This document shows positions 52,926-63,011 of a stretch of 64,000 bases of DNA, one piece after another. A program made the position numbers and the translations under genes. Numbering within the stretch: the first letter of the stretch is position 1; every line of letters starts with the position of its first letter. The stretch comes from Actinopolyspora saharensis (GTDB lineage: Bacteria > Actinomycetota > Actinomycetes > Mycobacteriales > Pseudonocardiaceae). The stretch lies in NCBI RefSeq assembly GCF_900100925.1, contig NZ_FNKO01000001.1, positions 1,798,001 to 1,862,000 of the forward strand. The letters are read 5' to 3'. The notes under the pieces are model-generated. The model did not search any database. It was given only the letters and a program-made list of their open reading frames with translations, and had not been told where the DNA came from.

Positions 52926-53078
52926 TCAGTGGCTCTTTCCCCTGCCCTTGACCTTGTTGACGACCCGATCGATCTTTTCCTTGTTCTTGGGGTCCTGGGC
53001 ATAGCGCTTGGCCTGTGCGACCGCACGCCTGCCCTGCGGACTCTTGGCGAAGTCGGCCACCTTCTTGAAGATCGACAT
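52926..53078 (-). CDS. Small basic protein of unknown function
   Basis: 50 residues, too short for ordinary cut-offs. ATG 53078 has an AGGAG site about 6 bases upstream, and a strong terminator follows the stop. The sequence MSIFKKVADFAKSPQGRR and then AKRYAQDPKNKEKIDRVVNK is Lys/Arg-rich and amphipathic, probably two helices. It recalls the short MT0933-type antitoxin-like proteins common in actinobacteria, but no toxin gene is adjacent and I do not assign that role. The longer frame to 53690 is only the shadow of the acyl-CoA dehydrogenase gene. Confidence 0.7.
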   Translation of the reverse strand: MSIFKKVADFAKSPQGRRAVAQAKRYAQDPKNKEKIDRVVNKVKGRGKSH

Positions 53079-53230
53079 GCCAGCTCCTGCCGTCGAATCG
53101 GTTTCCTCCGTGTCCAGATTACCCGAAACGCGAGCAAGCGAGACCGACGTCACAGCACGCTGCGCACTCGCGGTGTCACCAGGAGAAACGAGCCCGACGG
53201 GGCCGGCCGGCCCGAGAGGTTCGGACTCGC

Positions 53231-54409
53231 TCAGCCGAGCGCTCCCCGCACCGTGGCGTTGCCCTTCAACAGGTTCCTGGCCAGGGTGCGGCGCTGGATC
53301 TCGTCGGTTCCCTCGAAGATGCGCAGCAGCCGCAGATCGCGGTACCAGCGCTCGATGGGCAACTCCCGGGTGTAGCCCATCCCGCCGTGGATCTGCATCA
53401 CCCGGTCGACGATCTCGTTGGCGCGCACCCCTCCGTGCAACTTGGCGATGGACTGCGCGTGGCGGGAGTCCATCCCCTGGTCGGCTTGCCAGGCGGCCTG
53501 GAGCACCAACCAGCGCAAGGACTCGATGTCCACGGCCGAATCGGCGAGCATCCACTGGATGGCCTGCCTGTCGGCGATGGGTGCGCCGAAGGTCTTCCTC
53601 GACTGCGAGTACTCGGTCGCCATCTCCACCATGCGCTCGCACCCCCCGAGCGCACGCGCGGGCAGCAGATACCGCCCCCGGCCGATCCACTGCATGGCCA
53701 GTGAGAACCCGCCACCGACCTCACCGAGCACGTTCTCCTCGGGAACCCGAACCCCGTCGAAGGTCAGCGCGGCGGGCTGCCGGTCCCACTCACCCATGAT
53801 GTCGATGGGTTCCGAGGTCCAGCCCATGTCCCGGTCCACGAGGAAGCAGGTCACACCGCCGTCGGCGCCCTTCTCCCTGTCGGTCACGGCGAAGACCATC
53901 GCGAAGTCCGCGTCGATGCCTCCGGTGATGAACGTCTTCTCACCGTCGATGACCCACTCCGCCCCCTCCTTCCGGGCGGTCGTGCGGATGTTCTTCGCGT
54001 CCGATCCCGCATCGGGCTCCGTTATCGCGAAGCAGGACTTGCGGGTGCCCTCGATGGTGGGCAGCAGGTAGCGCTGCTTCTGCTGCTCGTCCCCGTGGTA
54101 GAGGATGTTGTCCGCGCTGCCTCCGAAGCTGAACGGCACGAAGGTGCGCCCCAGCTCGACCTCGGTCAGGGCGGTCAGCACGGCCGACAACCCCATGCCG
54201 CCGTACTCCTCGGGCGTCTGCACTCCCCAGAACCCCGCCTGGCGGGCCTTGTCGCGCAGCTGCTCGGTCTCCTCCTTGCTCAGACCGCGCTCTCCCCTGC
54301 GCTCCCTGTCCAGCACCTGCTGTTCCAGCGGCACCAGTTCCCGCTGGACGAAGTTGCGCACCCAGTCGCGGATGTCGCGCTCGGTGTCCGACAACGAGAA
54401 ATCGACCAT
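53231..54409 (-). CDS. Acyl-CoA dehydrogenase
   Basis: 392 residues from ATG 54409, with AAGGAG upstream. Complete ACAD fold: FSLSDTERDIRDWVRNFVQREL at the N-terminus, CFAITEPDAGSDAKNIRTTA near 128, the FAD/substrate region VIDGEKTFITGGIDADF near 156, and the C-terminal IFEGTDEIQRRTLARNLLKG with the usual FEGT motif. It oxidises an acyl-CoA to the enoyl-CoA with electrons to ETF. It is the third gene of a likely operon with the acyl-CoA ligase and the FabG-like SDR. The chain length and branching of the substrate cannot be told. Confidence 0.92.
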   Translation of the reverse strand: MVDFSLSDTERDIRDWVRNFVQRELVPLEQQVLDRERRGERGLSKEETEQLRDKARQAGFWGVQTPEEYGGMGLSAVLTALTEVELGRTFVPFSFGGSADNILYHGDEQQKQRYLLPTIEGTRKSCFAITEPDAGSDAKNIRTTARKEGAEWVIDGEKTFITGGIDADFAMVFAVTDREKGADGGVTCFLVDRDMGWTSEPIDIMGEWDRQPAALTFDGVRVPEENVLGEVGGGFSLAMQWIGRGRYLLPARALGGCERMVEMATEYSQSRKTFGAPIADRQAIQWMLADSAVDIESLRWLVLQAAWQADQGMDSRHAQSIAKLHGGVRANEIVDRVMQIHGGMGYTRELPIERWYRDLRLLRIFEGTDEIQRRTLARNLLKGNATVRGALG

Positions 54410-54514
54410 GACGACTCCTTCTCCCGAAAAAGAGGTTCCAAGTGACGCGAAGTTCGGAGGCGGTGCACCCGCCCCTGGTGGCGACGGGTGCACCGTCGGA
54501 GGGCCCGCTCCGGT

Positions 54515-55288
54515 TCAGCCGAGCTTGCGGCCACCGTCGACGTACAGCGTCTGACCGGTGATGAACGAGGACTTGTCGCTGGTCAGGAAGGACACCGCAT
54601 TGGCGATGTCCTCCGGCTGCCCGACCCGTCGCACCGGAGTCTCGCCCGCGGCACCCGCCTTGAGGTCCTCGAAGTCCATGCCGAGTCGTTGTGCCGTGGC
54701 CGCGGTCATGTCCGAGACGATGAATCCCGGCGCGATCGCGTTGACGTTGATCCCGAAGGGGCCGAGTTCGATCGCCAGGGTCTTGGTGAACCCCTGGATG
54801 CCCGCCTTCGCCGTCGAGTAGTTGGCCTGGCCGCGGTTGCCGAGCGCGGACACGCTGGACAGGTTCACGATCTTGCCCCAGCGCTCGGGGACCATCCGCT
54901 TCTGAGCCGCCCTGCTGCACAGGAAGGCACCGCGCAGGTGCACGCCCATGACCGTGTCCCAGTCCTGCTCGGACATCTTGAACAGCATGCTGTCCTTGGT
55001 GACCCCCGCGTTGTTCACGAGGACGCCGACCGTGCCGAGCTGCTCGGAGACGCGTTCGAAGGCCTGCTCGACGGAGTCGGAGTCGGTCACGTCCGCGCCC
55101 ACAGCGAGCGCCCTGCCGCCGGAGGCCTCGATCTGCTCCACGGTCTCGGCGCAGGAGGACTCCTCGAGGTCCACCACGGCCACAGCCGCACCGGACGCGG
55201 CCAGGGTCTGCGCGATGCCGGAGCCGATCCCCCTGGCCGCTCCGGTAACCACGGCCACCTTGTCACTCAGTTCCGAAGACACGTTCAC
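54515..55288 (-). CDS. FabG-like short-chain dehydrogenase/reductase
   Basis: 257 residues from GTG 55288, which overlaps the ligase stop as GTGA; GTG 55282 with better spacing to GAGGA is an alternative. Classical SDR: VVTGAARGIGSGIAQTLAA near 13, NNAGVTKDSM near 92, and the catalytic YSTAKAGIQGFTKTLA near 155 with Ser in LSSVSALG near 141. FabG family members reduce 3-oxoacyl groups or oxidise 3-hydroxyacyl-CoA. Between the ligase and dehydrogenase genes, a role as 3-hydroxyacyl-CoA dehydrogenase is the better guess. Confidence 0.9.
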   Translation of the reverse strand: MNVSSELSDKVAVVTGAARGIGSGIAQTLAASGAAVAVVDLEESSCAETVEQIEASGGRALAVGADVTDSDSVEQAFERVSEQLGTVGVLVNNAGVTKDSMLFKMSEQDWDTVMGVHLRGAFLCSRAAQKRMVPERWGKIVNLSSVSALGNRGQANYSTAKAGIQGFTKTLAIELGPFGINVNAIAPGFIVSDMTAATAQRLGMDFEDLKAGAAGETPVRRVGQPEDIANAVSFLTSDKSSFITGQTLYVDGGRKLG

Positions 55289-56907
55289 TCCTCACTGTCG
55301 TTGGTTCGGCGCAGCTCCGCGATGACCCGGGTGCGCAGCTCCCTCTTCAGGACCTTGTGGCTGGGACCGAGCGGGAGCTCGGCCACGAAGCTCACGCGGC
55401 GCGGATACTTGTGCGCCGCCAGCCTGCGCGCGGCCCACTCGGTTATCCAATCGCCAACCGACTGGTCGGTATCCACCTTATCGGCGGGAACCACCACTGC
55501 ACAGACCTCTTCACCACGCACTTCGTCCGGCAGACCGATCACCGCCACCTGCTTCACGGCTGGGTGCTCGAGCAGCGTCTCCTCGACCTCGCGCGGATAC
55601 ACGTTGTACCCGTTGCGGATGATCAGGTCCTTCTTCCTGTCGACGATGGACAGGAAGCCGTCCTCGTCCTTGCGCCCGATGTCGCCGGTCCGGAACCAGC
55701 CGTCGACCAGCACGGCCGCGGTCGCCTCCGGGTCGTTGAGGTAACCGGCGAACACGTTGTGCCCCCGCACCACCACCTCGCCGGTCGCCCCGGACTCGAG
55801 CAGCTCGATCCGCTCCGCGTCCGGCTCGGCGATCTCCACCTCGATCCCCCAGAGCGGATGTCCGACGGTGCCGGCACGGGTTCCCAGCGCGGGTTGGTTC
55901 ACCGTTGCCGTGGGCGAGGTCTCGGACAGCCCGTAGCCCTCCAGGATCCTGGTGTCGAAACGTTCGTTGAACCGTTCCAGCACCCGCACCGGCAGTGCCG
56001 CTCCCCCGGATATGCACAGGCGGAGACTGGGCAGTTCCAACCCCTCCTCCGCCGCCTCGAGCATCCGGCCGTACATGGTCGGAACCCCGTTGAACTGGGT
56101 GATCTCGTGCTCGCGGATGAGCTCCAGCGCCTGCGCCGGATCGAACCCGGGCTGCAGCACCAGGGTGGCCCCGGCCCGGAACGTGGTGTTCATCGAGACG
56201 GTCTGCCCGAACACGTGGAACAGCGGAAGGCAACCGAGCACCCGGTCGCGCGGGGTGGTCTCGTTGGCGTCGAAGGCGTTGACCGTGGCGTTCATGACCA
56301 TGTTGAGCTGGGTGAGCACCGCCCCCTTGGGCTTTCCCGTGGTTCCGCTGGTGTAGAAGATCACGGCCGGGTCCTGCGGTTGCCTGGAGACGAAACCGCT
56401 CACGGGCTCCGCGGAGCGGGCCAGTTCGTCGAGGCCGTGCTCGGGCTGTCCCTCCTCCCGGGGCCCGACGGTGACCAGCCGGACTCCCGCCAGCCGGGAA
56501 CACCCGCGCGCCAGCTCGAGCTGGCCGGTGTGCCCGACGATCAGTTCCGCCTCCGAGTCGACCACCAGGTGCTCGGCCTCCTCCGGAACCAACAGCAGCG
56601 GAACCGGGACCACGACCGCCCCCAGGGTCTGCACCGCGTAGTAGACGCGCACGAAGTCCACCACGTTCGGAGCCACCAGGGCCACCCGTGACCCCTCGGC
56701 CACCCCGAGCTCGCGCAGCACGGCCGCGTACCCGCGCACCTGCTCCCAGAGCTCGCCGTAACCGAAGTGCTGCCTCCCCTCGACGACGGCGGTTCGTCCG
56801 GGGGCGCGCTTGGCGGGTTCCGCCAGCAGCGAGGCCAGCGAGAGCGTGGAACGCGGACCTGCCGCGCTCTCGTCCGCGGAGTTCGAACAAGGACGATTCT
56901 CGCTCAT
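55285..56907 (-). CDS. Fatty acyl-CoA ligase (FadD-like, ANL superfamily)
   Basis: 540 residues from ATG 56907 behind AAGGAG. ANL signature IFYTSGTTGKPKGAVLTQLN near 191, GYGLSETSPTATVNQP near 324, the hinge/ATP region GWFRTGDIGRKDEDGFLSIVDRKKDLIIRNGYNVYP near 408-440, and the C-terminal catalytic lysine in GPSHKVLKRELR near 517. It activates a carboxylic acid with ATP and CoA. It is the first gene of the operon; the palindrome and TetR gene upstream suggest induction by the ligand. Medium- or long-chain and aromatic acids are all possible. Confidence 0.9.
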   Translation of the reverse strand: MSENRPCSNSADESAAGPRSTLSLASLLAEPAKRAPGRTAVVEGRQHFGYGELWEQVRGYAAVLRELGVAEGSRVALVAPNVVDFVRVYYAVQTLGAVVVPVPLLLVPEEAEHLVVDSEAELIVGHTGQLELARGCSRLAGVRLVTVGPREEGQPEHGLDELARSAEPVSGFVSRQPQDPAVIFYTSGTTGKPKGAVLTQLNMVMNATVNAFDANETTPRDRVLGCLPLFHVFGQTVSMNTTFRAGATLVLQPGFDPAQALELIREHEITQFNGVPTMYGRMLEAAEEGLELPSLRLCISGGAALPVRVLERFNERFDTRILEGYGLSETSPTATVNQPALGTRAGTVGHPLWGIEVEIAEPDAERIELLESGATGEVVVRGHNVFAGYLNDPEATAAVLVDGWFRTGDIGRKDEDGFLSIVDRKKDLIIRNGYNVYPREVEETLLEHPAVKQVAVIGLPDEVRGEEVCAVVVPADKVDTDQSVGDWITEWAARRLAAHKYPRRVSFVAELPLGPSHKVLKRELRTRVIAELRRTNDSEE

Positions 56908-56974
56908 CAGCGATCTCCTTCGCGCACCAGGAGCCGCTGCCGCTCGCGGCACGCGCCGCTGCGGGCGACAGCTT

Positions 56975-56991
56975 AACTAACGTTGTTAGTT
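56975..56991. promoter_or_regulatory. TetR-type operator between the fadD-like gene and tetR
   Basis: AACTAAC-GTT-GTTAGTT is a perfect palindrome with 7-base arms, 68 bases upstream of the ligase start and about 300 bases upstream of the tetR start. It is the obvious target of the divergent TetR protein. The half-site recurs at 13471-13485. Nothing else stands out in the 390-base gap 56908-57297. Confidence 0.65.
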
Positions 56992-57297
56992 TTGCAGGAG
57001 CTTACAACGGAACCGCGAGTTTGAACAGGGCCGCGCGCACGGACGAACACCTCGTGAACACTTCGAGCGCGCACGCCCGCCGCAGCCGGGAGGTGCGCCC
57101 CGGGCGCGCGGAACCCGGCACGTCCGCCGAGGCCCGATATGACACATTGAAGCCGCGAACCCGCTCCCACGCGCTCACCGGTGAACCCCGGGACACCCCG
57201 AGCGGCGCGCGGCCGAGGCCGAGCGACCGAACCCCCGGACGGAGGCGAGCCGAACGCGCCGGACATCAACGCGGACATCGAGACCCCGGAGGTAACA

Positions 57298-57939
57298 GTG
57301 CCCAGACCGAGCACTCCCCTGCTCTCGATGGGACGCATCCGCGAGTGCGCTCTGGAGATCATCGACGAGGCCGGCCTGGAGGCCCTGTCCATGCGGAAGC
57401 TGGCCGAACGCCTGGGAGTGCGGGCCGCCTCGCTGTACAACTACGTCCCCAACAAGGACGAACTGTTGCAGGACATCGCCAATTCGGTGATGGACGAGGT
57501 GGACGTGTCCGGGTTCGACACGGACTGGGTCACCGGACTGATGGTGTGGGCGCGCTCCTACCGGGCAGCGCTGGCCGAGCACCCCAACCTGGTTCCGCTG
57601 CTCGCCTCCGGGCCCGCGCGCAGGGAGGCGGCCCTGCGACGTGCCGACGCCGTGCACGGCGGCCTGGTCAACGCGGGGTGGCCGCAGCGGTACGCCACGA
57701 TGATCGGCGCCTCGGTCAAGTACCTGGTCATCGGAGGAGCCATGGGCTCCTTCGCGGGTGGCTTCCCCGCGGACGCGGAACTGTACGAGGAGCGCTTCCC
57801 CAACCTGGAACGGGCGCACCTGCTCCCCCGGCGCGCCGCCGAGATCGACAACGCCAGTTTCGAGCTGGCCCTGCAGGCCTTCGTGGAAGGACTGCGCAGC
57901 AGGCACGCCGAACTCGCGGGAGACTCCGGGCAGTCCTGA
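57298..57939 (+). CDS. TetR-family regulator of the acyl-CoA operon
   Basis: 213 residues from GTG 57298, chosen for GGAGG 5 bases upstream; the longer frame from 57181 has a disordered N-terminus. HTH in about 10-55: MGRIRECALEIIDEAGLEALSMRKLAERLGVRAASLYNYVPNKDELLQ (start near 10). The ligand domain follows, with a TetR_C_11-type pattern. Divergent from the acyl-CoA ligase operon with a palindrome between them, so it likely represses that operon and itself and is released by an acyl-CoA or related ligand (inference from arrangement). Confidence 0.87.
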   Translation: MPRPSTPLLSMGRIRECALEIIDEAGLEALSMRKLAERLGVRAASLYNYVPNKDELLQDIANSVMDEVDVSGFDTDWVTGLMVWARSYRAALAEHPNLVPLLASGPARREAALRRADAVHGGLVNAGWPQRYATMIGASVKYLVIGGAMGSFAGGFPADAELYEERFPNLERAHLLPRRAAEIDNASFELALQAFVEGLRSRHAELAGDSGQS

Positions 57940-58159
57940 CGAGCCCCGCCGGGACCTCGCCGGCCCGCTCCCGGCTCGCGCGGCGGCGCGAGCTCCCGCT
58001 GATCCCTCGTGCCGGGACTTGCCGACGGAGGTGAGGATGATCTCCCCGCCCGGAGGGCAGGGATTCGCGGTTGATCGGACGAGGATCACCCCTCGGTGTG
58101 CTTGACTCGACACCGGGGGCTCCGTAGCGTCCTGCTCACAACCGAACAGTGCGCCGATG

Positions 58160-58415
58160 ACGTCATGCGGGAGAGACTCCGCAAGCGGCTCGCGGCAACG
58201 CTGCCCGGCCACGGCAATGGCCTCAACGTGCACGCGGAGCGCCGAAGGAGCAATACTCCCCGATAAACTCTCAGGCCCAATCACCGCATGGCAACAGGCG
58301 ATCACGGAGGAAAGCAGGGGCGGGAGCCCCTCGCCCACGGTGCAAGCCGCCACGGCACGAGCCACGACGCGGCGAAACTCTCAGGCCAATGACTCCGGGG
58401 AGACGCCTAGCAGGC
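58160..58415 (+). ncRNA. Tandem glycine riboswitch upstream of gcvT
   Basis: Aptamer 1 (about 58163-58290) has GCGGGAGAG (58167-58175), the recognition segment GCCGAAGGAGCAA (58241-58253) and AAACTCTCAGGCC (58265-58277). Aptamer 2 (about 58291-58410) has a matching GGGAG start (58322-58326), the same 3' segment GAAACTCTCAGGCC (58374-58387), but the recognition segment is altered to CCCACGGTGCAAG (58334-58346). A small hairpin CGCCT-agc-AGGCG lies at 58404-58416 before the ribosome site. Glycine binding should turn on gcvT. The rest of the gap from 57940 to 58160 holds the promoter and no gene. Confidence 0.88.
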
Positions 58416-58439
58416 GCCGTCCGGGAGGAGTCACACATC

Positions 58440-59543
58440 ATGTCACCACCACGTCAGACACCACTGCACGACGTGCACCGACAGCTGGGGGCGAGTTTCA
58501 CCGAGTTCGCCGGCTGGGAGATGCCGCTACGCTACGCCGGGGACATCGCCGAGCACAACGCCGTGCGCAACGCGGCCGGGCTGTTCGACCTCACGCACAT
58601 GGGCGAGCTCAGGCTCAGCGGACCGCAGGCCGCCGAGGCGCTGGACCACGCGCTGGTTGCCAACGCCTCCGGACTCAAGGTCGGGCGCGCACGCTACACG
58701 ATGATCTGCGACGACAACGGCGGCGTGCTGGACGACCTGATCTTCTACCGCACCGCTGACCAGGAGTTCCTCGTGGTGGCCAACGCTGCCAACGCGGAGG
58801 TGGTCTCGACCGAGCTCGCCGAGCGGGTGCGTTCCTTCGACACCGAGTACACCGACGTCTCCACCGAGTACGCGCTGATCGCGGTCCAGGGCCCCGCAGC
58901 CGCGGAGATCCTGGCGCCGCTGACCGACACCGATCTCGGTCAGGTCCGGTACTTCGCCGGCTACACGAGCCGTGTGGCCAACTGTGACATTTTGCTCGCC
59001 CGTACCGGCTATACCGGCGAAGACGGTTTCGAGCTGTTCACATCGACCGCGGACGCCGCTACGGTTTGGCACGCGCTCAGCGAGTCGGGCGCACCGCACG
59101 GGCTGCAACCCGCGGGCCTGGCGTGTCGGGACACCCTGCGGCTGGAAGCGGGCATGCCGCTGCACGGACACGAGTTGTCCCCCGAGCTGACTCCGTTCCA
59201 CGCGAACCTGGGGCGAGTGGTTCGGCTGGACAAGTCGGCGGACTTCGTCGGTCGCGCGGCGCTCGCGGCGGCCGCCGAACAACCACCACGGAGGACTCTG
59301 GTGGGGCTGCGCGGGACAGGTCGTCGCGCGCCGCGGCACGGTTACACCGTGCTGGACAGCGATGGCGCCGAGACCGGTGTCGTGACCAGCGGAGCACCGT
59401 CGCCCACGCTGGGACACCCGATCGCGATGGCCTATGTGGACCGGGTCAACGCCGAGCCGGGTACCGAACTGCAGGTGGACATCCGCGGAAAGGCCGCGCC
59501 CGTGGAGGTCGTGGAAACCCCCTTCTACAACCGAAACCGCTGA
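58440..59543 (+). CDS. gcvT: Aminomethyltransferase, glycine cleavage system T protein
   Basis: 367 residues from ATG 58440, with GGGAGGAG upstream, right after the riboswitch. Landmarks of true GcvT: TEFAGWEMPLRYAGDIAEH near 21, GLFDLTHMGELRLSG near 47, GGVLDDLIFYR near 93 and TGYTGEDGFELF near 188. It transfers the aminomethyl carbon from lipoyl-GcvH to THF, giving methylene-THF and ammonia. gcvH and gcvP are not in the window and must be elsewhere. glyA follows after 50 bases. It is more classical than the DmdA-like relative at 916. Confidence 0.96.
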   Translation: MSPPRQTPLHDVHRQLGASFTEFAGWEMPLRYAGDIAEHNAVRNAAGLFDLTHMGELRLSGPQAAEALDHALVANASGLKVGRARYTMICDDNGGVLDDLIFYRTADQEFLVVANAANAEVVSTELAERVRSFDTEYTDVSTEYALIAVQGPAAAEILAPLTDTDLGQVRYFAGYTSRVANCDILLARTGYTGEDGFELFTSTADAATVWHALSESGAPHGLQPAGLACRDTLRLEAGMPLHGHELSPELTPFHANLGRVVRLDKSADFVGRAALAAAAEQPPRRTLVGLRGTGRRAPRHGYTVLDSDGAETGVVTSGAPSPTLGHPIAMAYVDRVNAEPGTELQVDIRGKAAPVEVVETPFYNRNR

Positions 59544-59593
59544 ACGCGGCCGACCGAGTCCACCGGTAATCACAAACACGGAGGTAATTGATC

Positions 59594-60874
<1,281 letters not shown>

Positions 60875-60947
60875 CGGAGGGCCTGTTGCGTTCCGGTCGC
60901 GGGTGGCGCACGCGACCGGAGAACGTCGGTGATCCGGATTAGTTGAA

Positions 60948-60978
60948 GGTGCCGCGTCCCCATCGGGGGCGCGGCACC
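60948..60978 (+). terminator. Terminator of gcvT-glyA
   Basis: GGTGCCGCGTCCCC (60948-60961) pairs with GGGGGCGCGGCACC (60965-60978), a 14-bp stem with one wobble pair and a 3-base loop, followed by TCTTC. It ends the glycine operon 74 bases past glyA. Confidence 0.8.
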
Positions 60979-61075
60979 TCTTCGGCACCGGGCTCCGTAC
61001 TGACAAATCAGCGCTGCCTTTCTTGTAGATTTCGCGATCTTGTGACCCTCCGGTCGTTCCGCGACCGTCGACGAC

Positions 61076-62137
61076 ATGACGAATCCGCTGGACGAACTGG
61101 TCACGAAGGCGCTGCAACGGCGGGCTCCGACGCGCGAAGAGGCGGCCGGAGTGCTCACCGAGGAGTTCGACGTTCTCGACGTCGTAGCGGCCGCTGCCCG
61201 GGTGCGCAGGCACTTCTTCGGGAACCGGGTCAAGCTGAACACGATCATCAACATGAAGAGCGGACTGTGCCCGGAGGACTGCACCTACTGCGCGCAACGT
61301 CTGGGTTCCGACTCGGAGATCCTCAAGTACTCCTGGGTCGCTGCCGAGGAAGCGGCCGAAGCAGCCGAGGCGGCCGCCGAGGCGGGGGCGAAACGCATCT
61401 GCCTGGTCGCCAGCGGTCGCGGACCTGGTCAGCGTGACGTCAACAGGGTCGGCTCGACCATCGAGGCCATCCTGCGCAAGCAACCGGACGTGGAGATCTG
61501 CGCCTGCCTCGGACTGCTCTCCGCGGGGCAGGCCGAGCAGCTCCGCGCGGCGGGCGCGTACGCCTACAGCCACAACCTGAACACCAACGAGGAACGCTAC
61601 TCCGAGATCTGCTCGACGCACACCTTCGCGGACCGGACGAGCACGGTCCGGGAAGCCACTTCGGCGGGGTTGTCCCCCTGCTCAGGAGCGATCTTCGGCA
61701 CGGGGGAGTCCGACTCGGACGTGATCAGCCTCGCTCTCGAACTGCGCGAGCTGTCCCCCGACTCCGTACCCGTCAACTTCCTGATTCCGATGGAGGGAAC
61801 CCCGCTCGAGGGGCAGTGGCACCTGACGCCGCAGCGCTGTCTGCGGATCCTGGCCCTCTACCGGTTCTTCTTCCCCGACGTCGAGCTCCGCCTCGCGGGC
61901 GGCAGGGAGATCCACCTGCGGCACGTGCAGGCGTTGGCACTGCACGTGGCGAACTCGATGTTCTTGGGCGACTACCTGACCAGCGAGGGGCAGACCGGGG
62001 ACCAGGACCGCAGGTTGATCACCGACGCGGGGTTCGTCATCGAGGGCAAGGAGGAGGCGACCCTGCCCGAGCAGCGGCAGGACCTGGTCCACATCCGCAG
62101 GCGCGGTGTCGGCACCGACGTGGCCCCCAACGTCTGA
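61076..62137 (+). CDS. bioB: Biotin synthase
   Basis: 353 residues from ATG 61076. Radical SAM motif [11 protein letters not shown] near 63-73 (CxxxCxxC), plus the ligands of the second iron-sulfur cluster: Cys in [10 protein letters not shown] near 104, Cys in [10 protein letters not shown] near 138, Cys in [13 protein letters not shown] near 198 and Arg in [11 protein letters not shown] near 272. It inserts sulfur into dethiobiotin. There is no Shine-Dalgarno; instead a hairpin CGGTCG-ttccg-CGACCG (61051-61067) ends 8 bases before the ATG. No other bio genes are adjacent. It supplies cofactor for carboxylases such as the one at 11.4 kb. Confidence 0.96.
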   Translation: MTNPLDELVTKALQRRAPTREEAAGVLTEEFDVLDVVAAAARVRRHFFGNRVKLNTIINMKSGLCPEDCTYCAQRLGSDSEILKYSWVAAEEAAEAAEAAAEAGAKRICLVASGRGPGQRDVNRVGSTIEAILRKQPDVEICACLGLLSAGQAEQLRAAGAYAYSHNLNTNEERYSEICSTHTFADRTSTVREATSAGLSPCSGAIFGTGESDSDVISLALELRELSPDSVPVNFLIPMEGTPLEGQWHLTPQRCLRILALYRFFFPDVELRLAGGREIHLRHVQALALHVANSMFLGDYLTSEGQTGDQDRRLITDAGFVIEGKEEATLPEQRQDLVHIRRRGVGTDVAPNV

Positions 62138-62205
62138 GCGGAGCTCGCCGTCCGGCGGCGGTGCGGAAGTGTGCTCCGCTTCGGAGCAGACCGGTGCGCG
62201 AGCGC

Positions 62206-62913
62206 TCACGCGGCGCGGTCGACGTCCTCGGCCGTGCCGTTTCCGGTTGCGAGGTCGGGGGCCTCCGCTCCGACCGGGCCCGCCGCGGTCTCCTGCGCGG
62301 CGCGGCGACCGGAACGACGTCGCCACAGCCAGAGAACCAGCCCGACCAGCACCAGCGCCCCCAGTGCGCCCCAGCCCGCTCCGCCGAGTATGTGCTCGAT
62401 GTACTTGGCCGAGGCCCCGGCCAACCAACCGATCGACACGTGCAGCACGGCCCAGGAGATTCCCCCGAGCAGCGAGGCCGCCAGGAACCGGGCGTAGCCG
62501 AGCCCGCAGGACCCGGCCGCGGCCGGGGTCAGGGTGCGGACCACGGGCAGGAAGCGCGCCAGGAAAACCGCCCCCATCCCGTAGCGGCGCAGGTGCCCGC
62601 CGGCCCGGTCCCAGTGCCGTTGGCCGAGCTTGCGCACGGCGGTGCTCTCCCGCATGCGCCATCCGTAGCGACGCCCGAGCAGGAAACCGATGTTGTCGCC
62701 GATCACGGCGAACAGGGCCACCGACAGAGACAGCGTCAGGAAGAAACCGACGTCGGTGACGGCGGCCGAAGCGATCAGCAAGCCGCTTTCCCCGGGAACG
62801 AAGAAACCGATACCGAGAGTGCACTCGCCCAGCACCAGCGCGCCGACCACCACGACGAGGAGTGGCCGGGGCAATCCCGCGATCGCGGCGAGCAGCTCAC
62901 TGACAACAGACAC
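62206..62913 (-). CDS. DedA-family membrane protein
   Basis: 235 residues from GTG 62913, with GAGGA 6 bases upstream; GTG 62919 abuts that site. DedA/SNARE-associated pattern: ECTLGIGFFVPGESGLLIAS near 29, GDNIGFLLGRRYGWR near 71, and FLARFLPVVRTLTPAAAGSCGLGYARFL near 114 with the conserved Arg. Five or six membrane helices, and an acidic tail of about 40 residues. The family helps in lipid-carrier recycling (undecaprenyl phosphate translocases) and membrane homeostasis. Alone between bioB and the carboxypeptidase gene, it may support cell-wall synthesis. Confidence 0.88.
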   Translation of the reverse strand: MSVVSELLAAIAGLPRPLLVVVVGALVLGECTLGIGFFVPGESGLLIASAAVTDVGFFLTLSLSVALFAVIGDNIGFLLGRRYGWRMRESTAVRKLGQRHWDRAGGHLRRYGMGAVFLARFLPVVRTLTPAAAGSCGLGYARFLAASLLGGISWAVLHVSIGWLAGASAKYIEHILGGAGWGALGALVLVGLVLWLWRRRSGRRAAQETAAGPVGAEAPDLATGNGTAEDVDRAA

Positions 62914-63011
62914 ACGCACTCCTCGGGCCGACGACGTGACTCACGCTATCGCGTGATTACGGTCGCACGAATCCGGTGCGCCCCTGAACCACCCTGAGTC
63001 AGGGGACGAGC

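Noticed and set aside
57181..57297. Longer N-terminus for the TetR protein
   Set aside because: The extra 39 residues are Pro/Arg/Gly-rich and precede the normal TetR start; GTG 57298 has a proper GGAGG.
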